DNA from: Psychrosphaera haliotis | Lineage (GTDB): Bacteria; Pseudomonadota; Gammaproteobacteria; Enterobacterales; Alteromonadaceae | Reading direction: 5' to 3' | Length of the DNA: 64,000 nt | Assembly: GCF_039523615.1 (NCBI RefSeq) | Contig: NZ_BAAAFQ010000010.1 | Location: 120,983 to 184,982 of the forward strand | In this document: piece by piece, positions 45,122-54,546 of the stretch | How the letters are laid out: the number at the start of each line of letters is the position of its first letter | How positions within the stretch are numbered: the stretch's first letter is position 1 | Program-made: the position numbers and the translations under genes | Notes under the pieces: model-generated | The model's input: the letters and a program-made list of their open reading frames with translations, nothing else | The model's database searches: none | What the model was told of the DNA's origin: nothing

Positions 45122-46969
45122 TTAATTAGTTGAATCTTGTAACTTCTGTTTTTGTAACCTTGCATCAATATAATGCTGAACTTGGCGTTCTAACTGAGAT
45201 AAGGTTACCGAGCCGTTTTTCAATACTTGGTTGTGAAACTCTCTGACGTCAAAGTCGTTTCCTAACATTGATTCTGCCTTTTTTCTCAAGCGCTTAATAG
45301 TAATCTCACCTATTTTATAAGACAACGCTTGTGCAGGCCAAGAAATGTATCGGTCTACTTCAGTTTGGATGTTATGAGCCGACAACGCGCTATTTTCTGT
45401 CATTAAATCGATAGCCTGCTGCCTAGTCCAACCCTTCATATGCATGCCAGTATCAACCACCAGCCTTAATGCACGCCACATTTCATAAGTTAATCGACCA
45501 AAGTTTGAATACGGATCTTGATAAAACCCAACTTCCAGCCCTAGCCACTCAGAATAGAGCCCCCAACCTTCGCCAAATGCCGAAATATAATATGACGAAC
45601 GATATTTAGGTGTGTCTTTTAACTCTTGCGTAAGTGAGATTTGTAAATGATGTCCAGGTACTGCTTCATGCAAGGTTAATGCTTCAAGCTCATAAAGAGG
45701 GCGTCGATCTAATGCGTAGGTATTAACCCAATAGTATCCAGCGTCTGTGTCGCTCGAAGCCGAAATGTATCGGCCTGTTGTGTATTTAGGTGCAATGTGA
45801 GCTGGCACTGGCGCAACGCCATAAGGCGTTCGTGGTAACACATTAAATAGCTTAGGTAATTGCGCATCCATTTTTTTAGCGATAAAGCTCGCTTCCATTA
45901 ATAACTGCTTTGGAGTGGTTGCGTAAAATGCAGGATCAGTTCGTAAATACGATAAGAAGTCTGAAAAGCTTCCGTCAAAGCCTGTTTTAGCAATCACTTT
46001 TTCCATTTCAGCTCTAATACGCGCGACCTCACTTAGACCAAGCTGATGGATCTCATCAACGGACATATCGGTTGTGGTGTAATGCTTAACTCGGTTTTTA
46101 TAGAACTCAATACCATTAGGAACCGTTTTAAACGCAATATCGTTTTTGGCCGCAGGTATATACTCTTCCAACATAAAGGTTCTAAATGAAATATAAGCCG
46201 CATTTACCTTATCTACAATCACCTGCTTTGCTCGATTTTGAACTTGTTGCTGCTCATCCACTGATAAAAAATCTATGTTTGTAAAAGGTTGATAAAAAAC
46301 GCTTTGTTCCGGTTGTATAGCGACTAGACCATCAATGCTTTGCTCGTAGCCTTCTAGTACCACTTTAGGTTGGGTATAACCGGTTTTGATGCCTTCTCTC
46401 ATCCACGCTATATTCTGATCAAAATAAACCCCAAAGGCTGACAATCTTTGAAGGTAGAACTCTATATCTTGTTTGGATTTTAGCTTAGTGCTGCTTGGTA
46501 AAAAGGCTAACGATGTATGAAAGCCACCCTCTGAAGTCAACGGAATATAGTGGCCTTTGTAGACAATTTGGTCGTATTCGTTTTGTAGGCGGTGTAATAA
46601 CGTTTGCTGATTAATTTGATCTTGTTCCGATAACACAGCGGTTTCAAACTGCTTTATTTCAGATATCCACTTGGCTAGTTTTTGCTGTTTTGCTTTGATG
46701 CCTGATGGTGATAAGTCAGGTAGCGTACCGGCTAAGCTGTCCGCACCCTCAGCTTTTGATGTAAAAGGATTAGAAGCTTGGTATTCTTGCCATACTTGCT
46801 TAGAAACTTCAGAAAAGCGTTTTTTAGACTCAACCTCAAGACTCGCGCACGCACTCAAAGACAAGGCTAGAAGAGAAAGCAGGACAACTTTTAACACGAT
46901 AGCCTTTGACACTATAGCCTTTGATAATGCAGCTTTTAAAAAGGCAAAGAGGCTCAAACATTTTTTCAT
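45122..46969 (-). CDS. DUF885-family lipoprotein, putative metallopeptidase
   Basis: A long, Lys/Ala/Val-repetitive signal peptide leads to the lipobox LSACA, so it is a lipoprotein. The body carries the DUF885 signature LHEAVPGHHLQ (about residues 435-445) and FGEGWGLYSEW, a zinc-type HExxxGH-like pattern with a downstream Glu, which suggests peptidase activity. I choose the second in-frame ATG at 46969 (615 residues): CGGA sits six bases before it, while the ATG at 46975 has none. The stop of the TetR gene lies within that ribosome site region, so the genes are coupled. Confidence 0.85.
   Translation of the reverse strand: MKKCLSLFAFLKAALSKAIVSKAIVLKVVLLSLLALSLSACASLEVESKKRFSEVSKQVWQEYQASNPFTSKAEGADSLAGTLPDLSPSGIKAKQQKLAKWISEIKQFETAVLSEQDQINQQTLLHRLQNEYDQIVYKGHYIPLTSEGGFHTSLAFLPSSTKLKSKQDIEFYLQRLSAFGVYFDQNIAWMREGIKTGYTQPKVVLEGYEQSIDGLVAIQPEQSVFYQPFTNIDFLSVDEQQQVQNRAKQVIVDKVNAAYISFRTFMLEEYIPAAKNDIAFKTVPNGIEFYKNRVKHYTTTDMSVDEIHQLGLSEVARIRAEMEKVIAKTGFDGSFSDFLSYLRTDPAFYATTPKQLLMEASFIAKKMDAQLPKLFNVLPRTPYGVAPVPAHIAPKYTTGRYISASSDTDAGYYWVNTYALDRRPLYELEALTLHEAVPGHHLQISLTQELKDTPKYRSSYYISAFGEGWGLYSEWLGLEVGFYQDPYSNFGRLTYEMWRALRLVVDTGMHMKGWTRQQAIDLMTENSALSAHNIQTEVDRYISWPAQALSYKIGEITIKRLRKKAESMLGNDFDVREFHNQVLKNGSVTLSQLERQVQHYIDARLQKQKLQDSTN
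46899..46928. repeat. 15-bp tandem duplication in the DUF885 signal peptide
   Basis: Two 15-base units (46899-46913, 46914-46928; 12 of 15 identical) and a weaker third encode repeated KAIV-type pentapeptides in the N-region of the lipoprotein signal. The reading frame is kept. Confidence 0.8.
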
Positions 46970-46980
46970 TTTCATTCCGC

Positions 46981-47634
46981 TTATTTATTTTTCTGTAAAA
47001 AAGAATGCCACGGCTTACTTTTTTTAGATTGCAAAGTAGTTTTTATGTACGCATCCCAGACTGGCTTTGCAGCATCGGCTGCCATTGCGATAAACACTTC
47101 TTTTTTCGGTTCTTTTTCATCATACATAGATTCTTCCAACCAAACCAATTGGATTGAGCTCATGGTGAGTTTGACCATGTGGTGCCAACGATCACGTTCT
47201 TCGTTAAGCACATTTACGGTTTGGCTATTTGTTAAAACGTTATCTAATGTATTTGCTCTATCTAATAGATATTGTTGTTTATCTTCAGTAGATAAACTAG
47301 AAATAAGCACGCCATCCGCCAAAGACATTAGCTTACTAAACATAGGTTGCTCAAACCAAAACAACGCCACTTGCTGAATATCTTTTAAGTGTAATTCACG
47401 CCTAAAATTAGATACACATTTTGCGTACAAGTCTTGATAAATATCTAAAAACAAACGTTCTTTGGATTCAAAGTAAATATATACCGTTCCTTTGGCAAAC
47501 CCCGCTTGTTTAGCAATCGCTGATACTGGCGGAAGTTCACTTACATTACCCGATAACAACTCAACGGCTGCATCAATAATAGATTGTTTTCTGGCTGATT
47601 TTTGAGCGTGGCTGCGTGCTTTGGGTGTCGCCAT
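46981..47634 (-). CDS. TetR/AcrR-family repressor
   Basis: The 217-residue protein has an N-terminal helix-turn-helix with SIIDAAVELLSG, VSAIAKQAGFAKGTVYIYFESKERLF (positions about 18-60), followed by a ligand-binding helical domain. It is the first gene of the tetR-DUF885-K+ channel-tesB operon, with only 5 bases to the next gene, and so probably represses its own operon. The effector is unknown; membrane lipids or acyl-CoA would fit the tesB partner but are a guess. Confidence 0.88.
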   Translation of the reverse strand: MATPKARSHAQKSARKQSIIDAAVELLSGNVSELPPVSAIAKQAGFAKGTVYIYFESKERLFLDIYQDLYAKCVSNFRRELHLKDIQQVALFWFEQPMFSKLMSLADGVLISSLSTEDKQQYLLDRANTLDNVLTNSQTVNVLNEERDRWHHMVKLTMSSIQLVWLEESMYDEKEPKKEVFIAMAADAAKPVWDAYIKTTLQSKKSKPWHSFLQKNK

Positions 47635-47834
47635 TTAGTTACTTTAAGACCTTTTGCTAAAAATTATGAATTAAACGCCAATTATTGCAGTATTTCCTTG
47701 ACCTGAAAATAAAAGGTAATTAGTTTACTAGCCTAACCTATAAAATTATTCTTGTGTTGTTGAGATTGTACATTCATTTTTCCCATTACAATCCCCATGA
47801 AACATTTTAGTGTGTCGTTCGGAGTCGTTAGTTC

Positions 47835-48839
47835 ATGAAATATCAGGATACTATGGAGCAAGCAGACCAAAAGCTACAAAAAGCTTTGGGGTTTTTAAAG
47901 CAATTTCGCTTGCCAGCTAGTCCAGTTAACTACAGCGTAGTGTATGAGTATGTTTCTAACTCAAACGCTGAGCTTTGTACCGAACTAGACGCTGATATAA
48001 AAGCTGGCCGAACCATTGACTCTTTCTTAATTGAGTCTTTATATAATCGCCACATCCTAATAGCGGACACTTCACAAGGTGCTTTAGTAAAAGACATTAA
48101 CGCTGTGGTTAATGCAACTAATCGACATGCCTCTAAAGCTCAAAAAGACACCTCAAATTACATCACAATGTTAGATGAAGGCTTATTATTGCTAGACAAG
48201 TCTGACATTCAAACATCGCAACAAGTAATAGAACGGCTGTTAAATGTGACCTCATCGATGAAGAGTGCTCAAAAGGTGTTGGTGAATGCACTTAAACAAG
48301 CGCAAAAGCGCACTGAACAATTGCAACAGCGCATAGATGAAGTTGAAGAAAGCAGAAAACTAGATCAGTTAACTGGCTTATTTGATCGAAATGTCATGAA
48401 TACCACTGTAGATATGTGGCTGCAAAGCGACATCAACAAAATTGCTGCTATAGCAATTAACCTCGACCACTTTAAACAGTTTAATGACAATTACGGCGTC
48501 ACTGTAGGTAATGTTATTTTGTCTAAGGTAGCGCAAAAGGTTAAGAGTTATGTATCTGGCTCTGGCTTACCAATAAGAACTGGCGGTGAAGAGTTTTTAA
48601 TTCTTATCCCTGAAACGTCAAAACAAGCAGCCAAAGAAGTGGCTGAAAAAGTAAGACTTGGCGTAGAGAAGCTGCAGTTTATTAATGCCAAAAGCAAAGA
48701 AAAACTACCGAAGATAACGGTTTCACTTGGTGTGACCGAGTATACCGAAACACTAGGTTTAGAAGGCACTATTCAACGTGCAAACTCTGCCTTAAGAATG
48801 GCAAAAGCCACAGGACGCAACCGAGTATTTGTTGACTAA
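47835..48839 (+). CDS. Diguanylate cyclase (GGDEF), soluble
   Basis: The 334-residue protein has no membrane segments. Residues about 1-165 are helical with a coiled coil at about 150-180, and a GGDEF domain follows with active-site GGEEF at 250-254. The RxxD inhibitory site five residues before is absent (SGSG at the position), so no product feedback of that type. It converges on the LapD-like gene with a 4-base overlap of the stops. The N-terminal region has the look of a common GGDEF accessory domain, but I cannot name it. Confidence 0.9.
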   Translation: MKYQDTMEQADQKLQKALGFLKQFRLPASPVNYSVVYEYVSNSNAELCTELDADIKAGRTIDSFLIESLYNRHILIADTSQGALVKDINAVVNATNRHASKAQKDTSNYITMLDEGLLLLDKSDIQTSQQVIERLLNVTSSMKSAQKVLVNALKQAQKRTEQLQQRIDEVEESRKLDQLTGLFDRNVMNTTVDMWLQSDINKIAAIAINLDHFKQFNDNYGVTVGNVILSKVAQKVKSYVSGSGLPIRTGGEEFLILIPETSKQAAKEVAEKVRLGVEKLQFINAKSKEKLPKITVSLGVTEYTETLGLEGTIQRANSALRMAKATGRNRVFVD

Positions 48840-50776
48840 ACCTGCTCAAATATAGAAATAGGCTTAGCAATTTTAAAGCCTTGTATACCAGCACAACCCA
48901 CTTCTTTTGCTAACTCAATTTGTTCATCCGACTCAATGTTAGGAATAATAGCTTTAACGCCTAGTTTTGAAACGAGTTCACAAATCATTTTTAGATAATC
49001 ACGATTATTATCTGTTGAGTCTTTTTGTATATATCGACTGTCTACTTTTAACCAATGTAATTTCATATCTGAGAATCTGGATAGACTGCTAGAGCCTCGT
49101 CCAAAGTGATCTATCGCGATTTCAATACCATGATTAGCAAGCTTGAAGCTGATATCTCGGGCATTAGAGGTATGCGCTAAATCAATTTCATCAAATTCCA
49201 TGATGATATTTTTCGCTAACGCAGGTTCTTCATTCAACCATTTTATTAACCAGGTTTGAAAGGCTTCTGAGTCGAATGAGAACGCAGAAATATTAATAGA
49301 GATTTTGTCTTTAAGTGCACCCAACTGGTAGTGTTTTTCCACTTCCATTAGTACCTTTTTATCTAAAGCCGGAGTGACTTCAAATTTTTCCGCTAAAATA
49401 AGCACCTGAGGTAACGACAGCGGTTGTTCATCAATAGAAAGCTTTGTATAAAGCTCAGTAAACAACTTTTCTCCGCTAATTGGATCAATCACTGGCTGAG
49501 TAAAAAATTCGACTCGTGAGCGCTCTATGGCGTGTACAACTTCTTGTTTAGATTTAAACAATGCATTGTTATTTGATTCGCCGGTGGACTTGTCCATGTA
49601 AAAGCGTTTATGGCTTTTTTTCGCATATTTTAGTGCTTCGTCAGTTCTTTTAGTAAGTGACACGGATGTATCATGCTCCAGTATCTCACTGGCACCAACA
49701 AAACATCCACCAAGCTGCTCTAATGGCTCGCAATCTTCAAGTTGCCTAACAATTAGCTTACTGGACTCTAAAATATCGGATGTTCCCTGATGTAATAACA
49801 GCAGCGCAAAGTCTTGCTCATTTAGTTGAAATAACGGGGCGTTTTTCCCCATACCTGTCACTCTTTCAACCACTTTAACTACATAGCTAATCACATCTTG
49901 ATAAGCAGAAAAGCTCTGATCATGTCGTAACTTGGTTAAGTCATTTAAATGGATCATTACCAGGCCGCCCATTAGGCGTTCGCTTTTACGGTTTAAGAAA
50001 TCAGCAAGCGTTAGTTGAAAATACTCTCGATTAGGTAAGCCACTGCTTGCTTCGTGATATAAATTGTCTTTTAAGTCGTCTAATTGCTTTTGCTGCTGGG
50101 AAAAGAGCGCCTGAATTTGCGTTGTCATACTATTGTGTACTTCAATAAGCTGTTCAAATTCGGCAATACCAGAATGATCTGTGATTTGGGTAAAGTGTTT
50201 ATTTGTGACCGCGGCGGCTTGGTTCTTAACTGCAAGAATTGGTTTTAGTACTATGTTAATCAACGCAATGCCCATGGCCCACGCAATCACACCAACAAAC
50301 AATGTCACTAACAAAATATCTAAGAACTGACGCCAAACAAATTGATAAAAAGCAAAAGGGTGAGTTTGAACTTCTAAAAATGCGACTCTGTCGAGCCCAT
50401 TATATATTTCTTTTTCGCCCACAATAGGCTCAATTGGAAACAGTTTTATAAACCAACTAGGCACATCCGCAACCTGGTCTAATTCACTACGTTCATAAAG
50501 TACCGGCATAAAGTTCTCATTGCCGTATAACGTGATACGCGAGTAATTTCCAGAATCATAAAACACATCTATTTTTGATTTAAATCTGTCTTTCTCTCCC
50601 TCTATCACTAACTTTGCAATAGGTTCAACTAGGTATTGTGCTGAGGTGCTTGATTGATTTACTAACTCTTGAATGGTCAATTGACGAATATTCAATAAAG
50701 ACAGCCACGCATAGCCGATGACTAACAGCCCAATAATTACACTGTGGATGACCACCAACTGACGTGATAACTTCAT
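48836..50776 (-). CDS. LapD-like c-di-GMP receptor (degenerate GGDEF-EAL)
   Basis: The 646-residue protein has TM1 at about 8-28, a periplasmic output domain to about 150, TM2 at about 152-175, HAMP, then GGDEF and EAL domains. Both enzyme domains look inactive: the GGDEF motif is NEQDF; EAL reads ELYTKL; the DDFG loop is DHFG; and the late AEGVE reads IPNIE. This matches LapD, which binds c-di-GMP in a dead EAL domain and holds the periplasmic protease LapG. The preceding gene, 45 bases upstream, encodes a LapG-like protein. No LapA-type giant adhesin is in the window. Confidence 0.85.
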   Translation of the reverse strand: MKLSRQLVVIHSVIIGLLVIGYAWLSLLNIRQLTIQELVNQSSTSAQYLVEPIAKLVIEGEKDRFKSKIDVFYDSGNYSRITLYGNENFMPVLYERSELDQVADVPSWFIKLFPIEPIVGEKEIYNGLDRVAFLEVQTHPFAFYQFVWRQFLDILLVTLFVGVIAWAMGIALINIVLKPILAVKNQAAAVTNKHFTQITDHSGIAEFEQLIEVHNSMTTQIQALFSQQQKQLDDLKDNLYHEASSGLPNREYFQLTLADFLNRKSERLMGGLVMIHLNDLTKLRHDQSFSAYQDVISYVVKVVERVTGMGKNAPLFQLNEQDFALLLLHQGTSDILESSKLIVRQLEDCEPLEQLGGCFVGASEILEHDTSVSLTKRTDEALKYAKKSHKRFYMDKSTGESNNNALFKSKQEVVHAIERSRVEFFTQPVIDPISGEKLFTELYTKLSIDEQPLSLPQVLILAEKFEVTPALDKKVLMEVEKHYQLGALKDKISINISAFSFDSEAFQTWLIKWLNEEPALAKNIIMEFDEIDLAHTSNARDISFKLANHGIEIAIDHFGRGSSSLSRFSDMKLHWLKVDSRYIQKDSTDNNRDYLKMICELVSKLGVKAIIPNIESDEQIELAKEVGCAGIQGFKIAKPISIFEQV

Positions 50777-50821
50777 AATTTCCTGCGACTTTTGTTATTA
50801 TTTTTATATTGTGTCTGAGTT

Positions 50822-51337
50822 CTACGTATTAGAAGAGCGAGTGTGACTGCGGTTTGATAAAACTAGTTCAGGATTTAGAACAGACAGAACATCAACTTCT
50901 GACTGAATTCTCTTCACTGTTTTTGTTCGGTCGAAAACATCGGAAGACGTAATAAGTTTAATTTTATCAGCGGTATACCAAGCTAACCAAACTTGTCTAG
51001 ACAAGTCTTTTTTATCTTGCACATACACCAGTCTAAATTGTTCTTTTGGTAAGCCAAGGTCACTTAACATTTGCCACTTTGCAAACGCTAATTCAGCTTC
51101 GTTACCATAACCACTTTGAAATAATTGTTCAGGGGATTGAACTAATTTGGTTTGTTTTTCATCTTGAAGGTTAATTAATGTGCTTAGCGCTTGAATGCGA
51201 TCCACTTTTTCTAAATCTGTTAACATTGCACTTTGTAATGTCAATTGTTGCAATTGAACGCGCAGCATCGTCTGCTGATTAGCGTCAGCAAGAGATATAG
51301 TAAAAAGCATAGTTACGAAAACAACAAAAATTCGCAT
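50822..51337 (-). CDS. LapG-like periplasmic pseudo-protease
   Basis: The 171-residue protein has signal peptide cleavage after LADA (about residue 19). Its core aligns by eye with LapG (BTLCP, DUF920): SPEQLFQSGYGNEAELAFAK with LapG TPLEFL...GDCEDFAIAK, LGLPKEQFRLVYVQ with LGVPDDKLRLTYVK, and VWLAWY with HMVLAYY. The catalytic Cys is Glu80, and the His 35 residues later is Gln115. The Asp position (about 132) is Ser, though D133 is next to it. It is therefore very likely proteolytically dead, and about 50 residues shorter than typical LapG. It may act as a LapD-bound decoy or signalling partner; that is inference. Confidence 0.65.
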   Translation of the reverse strand: MRIFVVFVTMLFTISLADANQQTMLRVQLQQLTLQSAMLTDLEKVDRIQALSTLINLQDEKQTKLVQSPEQLFQSGYGNEAELAFAKWQMLSDLGLPKEQFRLVYVQDKKDLSRQVWLAWYTADKIKLITSSDVFDRTKTVKRIQSEVDVLSVLNPELVLSNRSHTRSSNT

Positions 51338-51522
51338 TAGATGAGCTCAAAAATTATTCAACAAATTCCAGTTTAGCAAATACTCATGATTTTTAAACGG
51401 TATTTTTCTAAACCAACCTCAAAGAAGTAAAGTATTACATTCTTTGGTAACTGACTATTTGGTATTCCACAAACATTTCAGTAAACTAACCACAACTTAT
51501 TCCACTATGACGCGAAGATCAA

Positions 51523-52284
51523 ATGAAAACTGAGAATGAACCTGCAGGTAAGACCCATTTTGGCTACCAAACGATAGATAAAAACGACAAAGAAAAAATG
51601 GTAGCAAGTGTTTTTCATTCAGTTGCAGCAAAATACGACATCATGAATGACTTAATGTCTTTTGGTGTTCATAGGTTATGGAAACGTTTTACCATAGATG
51701 CGAGCGCCGTTAGGCCAGGTAATAAAGTACTCGACTTGGCTGGCGGTACAGGTGACCTAACCCGCAAGTTTAGTGAGATTGTGGGGCCTACAGGACAAGT
51801 TGTATTAGCAGACATTAACGATTCAATGATCAAGGTTGGTCGAGAAAAACTTCGCAATAAAGGTTACGTCGGCAACATTGAATATGTTCAAGCAAATGCA
51901 GAAGCATTACCTTTTGCTGATAACACGTTTGATTTAGTTACCATCGCGTTTGGTTTACGAAATGTTACAAATAAAGACAACGCTTTAGCTTCTATTTTTA
52001 GAGTTTTGAAACCAGGTGGCCGACTATTGGTCTTAGAGTTTTCAAAACCGCAACAAGAATGGCTAAACAAAGCGTATGACTTTTATTCATTCAATATTCT
52101 GCCGTCTATGGGCCAAGCCATTGCTAATGACAAAGAGAGTTACCAATACCTGTCAGAGTCGATTCGCATGCACCCTGATCAAGATACCCTTAAATCAATG
52201 ATGGAAAACGTTGGTTTTGAACAAGTTGGCTACCATAATTTAACTGGTGGTATTGTTGCACTCCATAAAGGATTCAAATTTTGA
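51523..52284 (+). CDS. ubiE: UbiE, ubiquinone/menaquinone C-methyltransferase
   Basis: The 253-residue class I methyltransferase has SAM motif KVLDLAGGTGDLTRKF and the family signature FGLRNVTNKDNAL with LEFSKP. It methylates demethylmenaquinol and the ubiquinone precursor. It is followed by ubiJ (4-base overlap) and ubiB (4-base overlap), the conserved ubiquinone operon. Confidence 0.95.
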   Translation: MKTENEPAGKTHFGYQTIDKNDKEKMVASVFHSVAAKYDIMNDLMSFGVHRLWKRFTIDASAVRPGNKVLDLAGGTGDLTRKFSEIVGPTGQVVLADINDSMIKVGREKLRNKGYVGNIEYVQANAEALPFADNTFDLVTIAFGLRNVTNKDNALASIFRVLKPGGRLLVLEFSKPQQEWLNKAYDFYSFNILPSMGQAIANDKESYQYLSESIRMHPDQDTLKSMMENVGFEQVGYHNLTGGIVALHKGFKF

Positions 52285-52889
52285 TTCTATTGCAGCAAGC
52301 ACTATTTTCTATTGCAGAGCCGGCTTTAAATAAAGCGCTAAGGCATGATCATTCTGCTGCTGCAAAACTTGCGTCACTCGAAAACAAGTCGTTAAGTGTT
52401 GAGCTGACGGATATTAAGTTGTCCGTCAATATTGGCGTGTTTAATGGTGCCGTTCGTATTTCTAGCGAAACTAGCCAACGACATTGTTTTGTAAAAACCG
52501 AGCTATCACAACTTAAAAAGTTGTCTGACGCTTCCCAAATCACCTACCTAATTAAACAAGATTTATTGGAACTCGAAGGCGAGTTAAGTATTGCTCAACG
52601 GTTTTCATCACTATTTATTGAAAATGACATAGACTGGCAAGAGTGGGCTTCTAATTATTTAGGCGACGGCTTAACTCACCGTTTATTTAGTTCAGGTAAG
52701 CAAGCTGTTGCCACAATTAAACGCAAACAAGTTGATTTGGATTACACAGTGCACACAGCACTAACAGAAGAGCTAAAAGTAGTTCCAACGTCTATTGAAC
52801 TGAGACATTTCTCTGACCAAGTTGATTCTGTTTCAGCAAGAACTGAAAAGCTGTTGGCATCAATAAAATCCGTTAAGGACACACTGTGA
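52281..52889 (+). CDS. ubiJ: UbiJ, SCP2-domain ubiquinone assembly factor
   Basis: The 202-residue protein sits between ubiE and ubiB, overlapping each by 4 bases. The N-terminal SCP2-like domain should bind lipid; the polar, helical C-terminus helps assemble the Ubi complex. Family assignment rests on length, position, and the IEPALNKALRHD-like start. Confidence 0.92.
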   Translation: MILLQQALFSIAEPALNKALRHDHSAAAKLASLENKSLSVELTDIKLSVNIGVFNGAVRISSETSQRHCFVKTELSQLKKLSDASQITYLIKQDLLELEGELSIAQRFSSLFIENDIDWQEWASNYLGDGLTHRLFSSGKQAVATIKRKQVDLDYTVHTALTEELKVVPTSIELRHFSDQVDSVSARTEKLLASIKSVKDTL

Positions 52890-54541
52890 GACTAGTGCGA
52901 TTTTTTCAAATATTTCATACCTTTCTTTATTTTCGCCTGTTTGATCTAATCCCAAAGCGAGTTCAACCTTGGTACTTAAGAGTCTTGCTTGGTTTCTTTT
53001 TTTGGTATCCAAAAGCACCTAAAAATCAGTCCAAACATATTAACTTAAGGTTGGCGCTTGAAGGCTTAGGGCCAGTTTGGATTAAGTTTGGTCAAATGTT
53101 GTCGACTCGTAAAGACCTGCTTTCACCAGAGTTAAGCTTAGAACTTACTAAGCTGCAAGATCAGGTACCGCCGTTCTCCTCTGAGTTAGCAATTAAGACC
53201 ATAAAACAAGAGTTGAACTTAACAAACATTAACGACTTACTCATTGATTTTGAGCCAGAACCGTTGGCGTCAGCCTCGATTGCACAAGTTCACTGCGCGA
53301 CTATTAACTTAGGTACCGTAGAATCGCCCGATCATAAAGCTGTTGTTGTAAAGGTCATCCGCCCAAATATAGAAAAGCTTATCCAAGCTGATGTTGCACT
53401 CATGTTAGTCTTCGCTAAGCTTGTGGACTTTGCACTGGCTGAGTCTAAACGACTTCGCCCTGTTGAAGTGGTAGAAGAATACAAAAAAACCATTCTTAAC
53501 GAACTCAATTTACAACAAGAAGCGGCTAACGGCTTGCAACTTAAACGTAACTTTGAACAGTCTGATGATTTATATATACCTGATATTTACAGCGATTTTT
53601 GTACTCAAAACGTGTTGGTTATGGAAAGGATATACGGAATTCCAGTTTCCGACATAGCCCAATTAAATGCTCAAGGCTCTGATCTTAAAAAATTAGCAGA
53701 ACGCGGTGTTAGAGTGTTTTTCACTCAGGTTTTCAGAGATAGTTTTTTCCATGCTGATATGCACCCGGGCAACATTTTCATTTCAAAAGAAAACCCTTCA
53801 GATCCGCAATATATCGGCATCGACTTTGGCATTATTGGGACATTAAATTCTGAAGACAAACGTTACCTAGCTGAAAACTTTGTCGCCTTTTTTAATCGCG
53901 ATTACCTTAAAGTTGCTCAATTGCATGTTCAATCTGGCTGGGTTCCTAGTCATATTAACGTTGAGCAGTTTGAAATGGCTATACGCTCTGTGTGCGATCC
54001 GATATTTAACAAGCCTTTAGAAGATATTTCTTTTGCGCAAGTATTGATTGGTTTGTTCGATACGGCTCGTCAATTTGAAATGCAAGTACAACCTCAATTA
54101 GTACTACTGCAAAAAACCTTACTTTATGTTGAAGGACTTGGACGTCAGTTATACCCGAAGTTAGATTTATGGGAAACAGCAAAACCATTTTTAGAAGACT
54201 GGGTTAGCGAACAGATGGGCGTTAAAGCTTTTTTAAAACAAACAAAACAAAACTTGCCTTACTGGTTAGAAAAAGCACCGCAAATGCCTGAATTAGTGTT
54301 CAGCAGTTTAAAGAGTATTGAAGCTATACCAAAAATGAAGCAAGACTTGGTTAGCGAATATACGCATATGCAACATCGCCAACAGCAATTTTTTAAGCGC
54401 TTGTGTATCTTTAGTATTAGCTCACTAGCAGTGCTTTTAATTACTTTGTTTGCAGATGTAAATGGCGACCAACGTTGGTTTGTTGCCGATTGTTTATTAG
54501 CTTTATTGGCAGCGATTAACGCTTGGAAATTAAGAAAGTAG
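52886..54541 (+). CDS. ubiB: UbiB, atypical kinase-like ubiquinone protein
   Basis: The 551-residue protein has the KxGQ motif (WIKFGQMLSTRKDLL), the ASIAQVH loop, HADMHPGNIF and DFGIIGTL, and two C-terminal TM helices (about residues 505-548). It is an ADCK-family ATPase needed for ubiquinone synthesis. It ends six bases from the convergent gene. Confidence 0.95.
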   Translation: MRLVRFFQIFHTFLYFRLFDLIPKRVQPWYLRVLLGFFFWYPKAPKNQSKHINLRLALEGLGPVWIKFGQMLSTRKDLLSPELSLELTKLQDQVPPFSSELAIKTIKQELNLTNINDLLIDFEPEPLASASIAQVHCATINLGTVESPDHKAVVVKVIRPNIEKLIQADVALMLVFAKLVDFALAESKRLRPVEVVEEYKKTILNELNLQQEAANGLQLKRNFEQSDDLYIPDIYSDFCTQNVLVMERIYGIPVSDIAQLNAQGSDLKKLAERGVRVFFTQVFRDSFFHADMHPGNIFISKENPSDPQYIGIDFGIIGTLNSEDKRYLAENFVAFFNRDYLKVAQLHVQSGWVPSHINVEQFEMAIRSVCDPIFNKPLEDISFAQVLIGLFDTARQFEMQVQPQLVLLQKTLLYVEGLGRQLYPKLDLWETAKPFLEDWVSEQMGVKAFLKQTKQNLPYWLEKAPQMPELVFSSLKSIEAIPKMKQDLVSEYTHMQHRQQQFFKRLCIFSISSLAVLLITLFADVNGDQRWFVADCLLALLAAINAWKLRK

Positions 54542-54546
54542 CGACT

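Noticed and set aside
44030..47634. Considered as a toxin-antitoxin or defence island
   Set aside because: All genes have housekeeping-type families (TetR, K+ channel, thioesterase); there is no toxin, nuclease, or mobile element.
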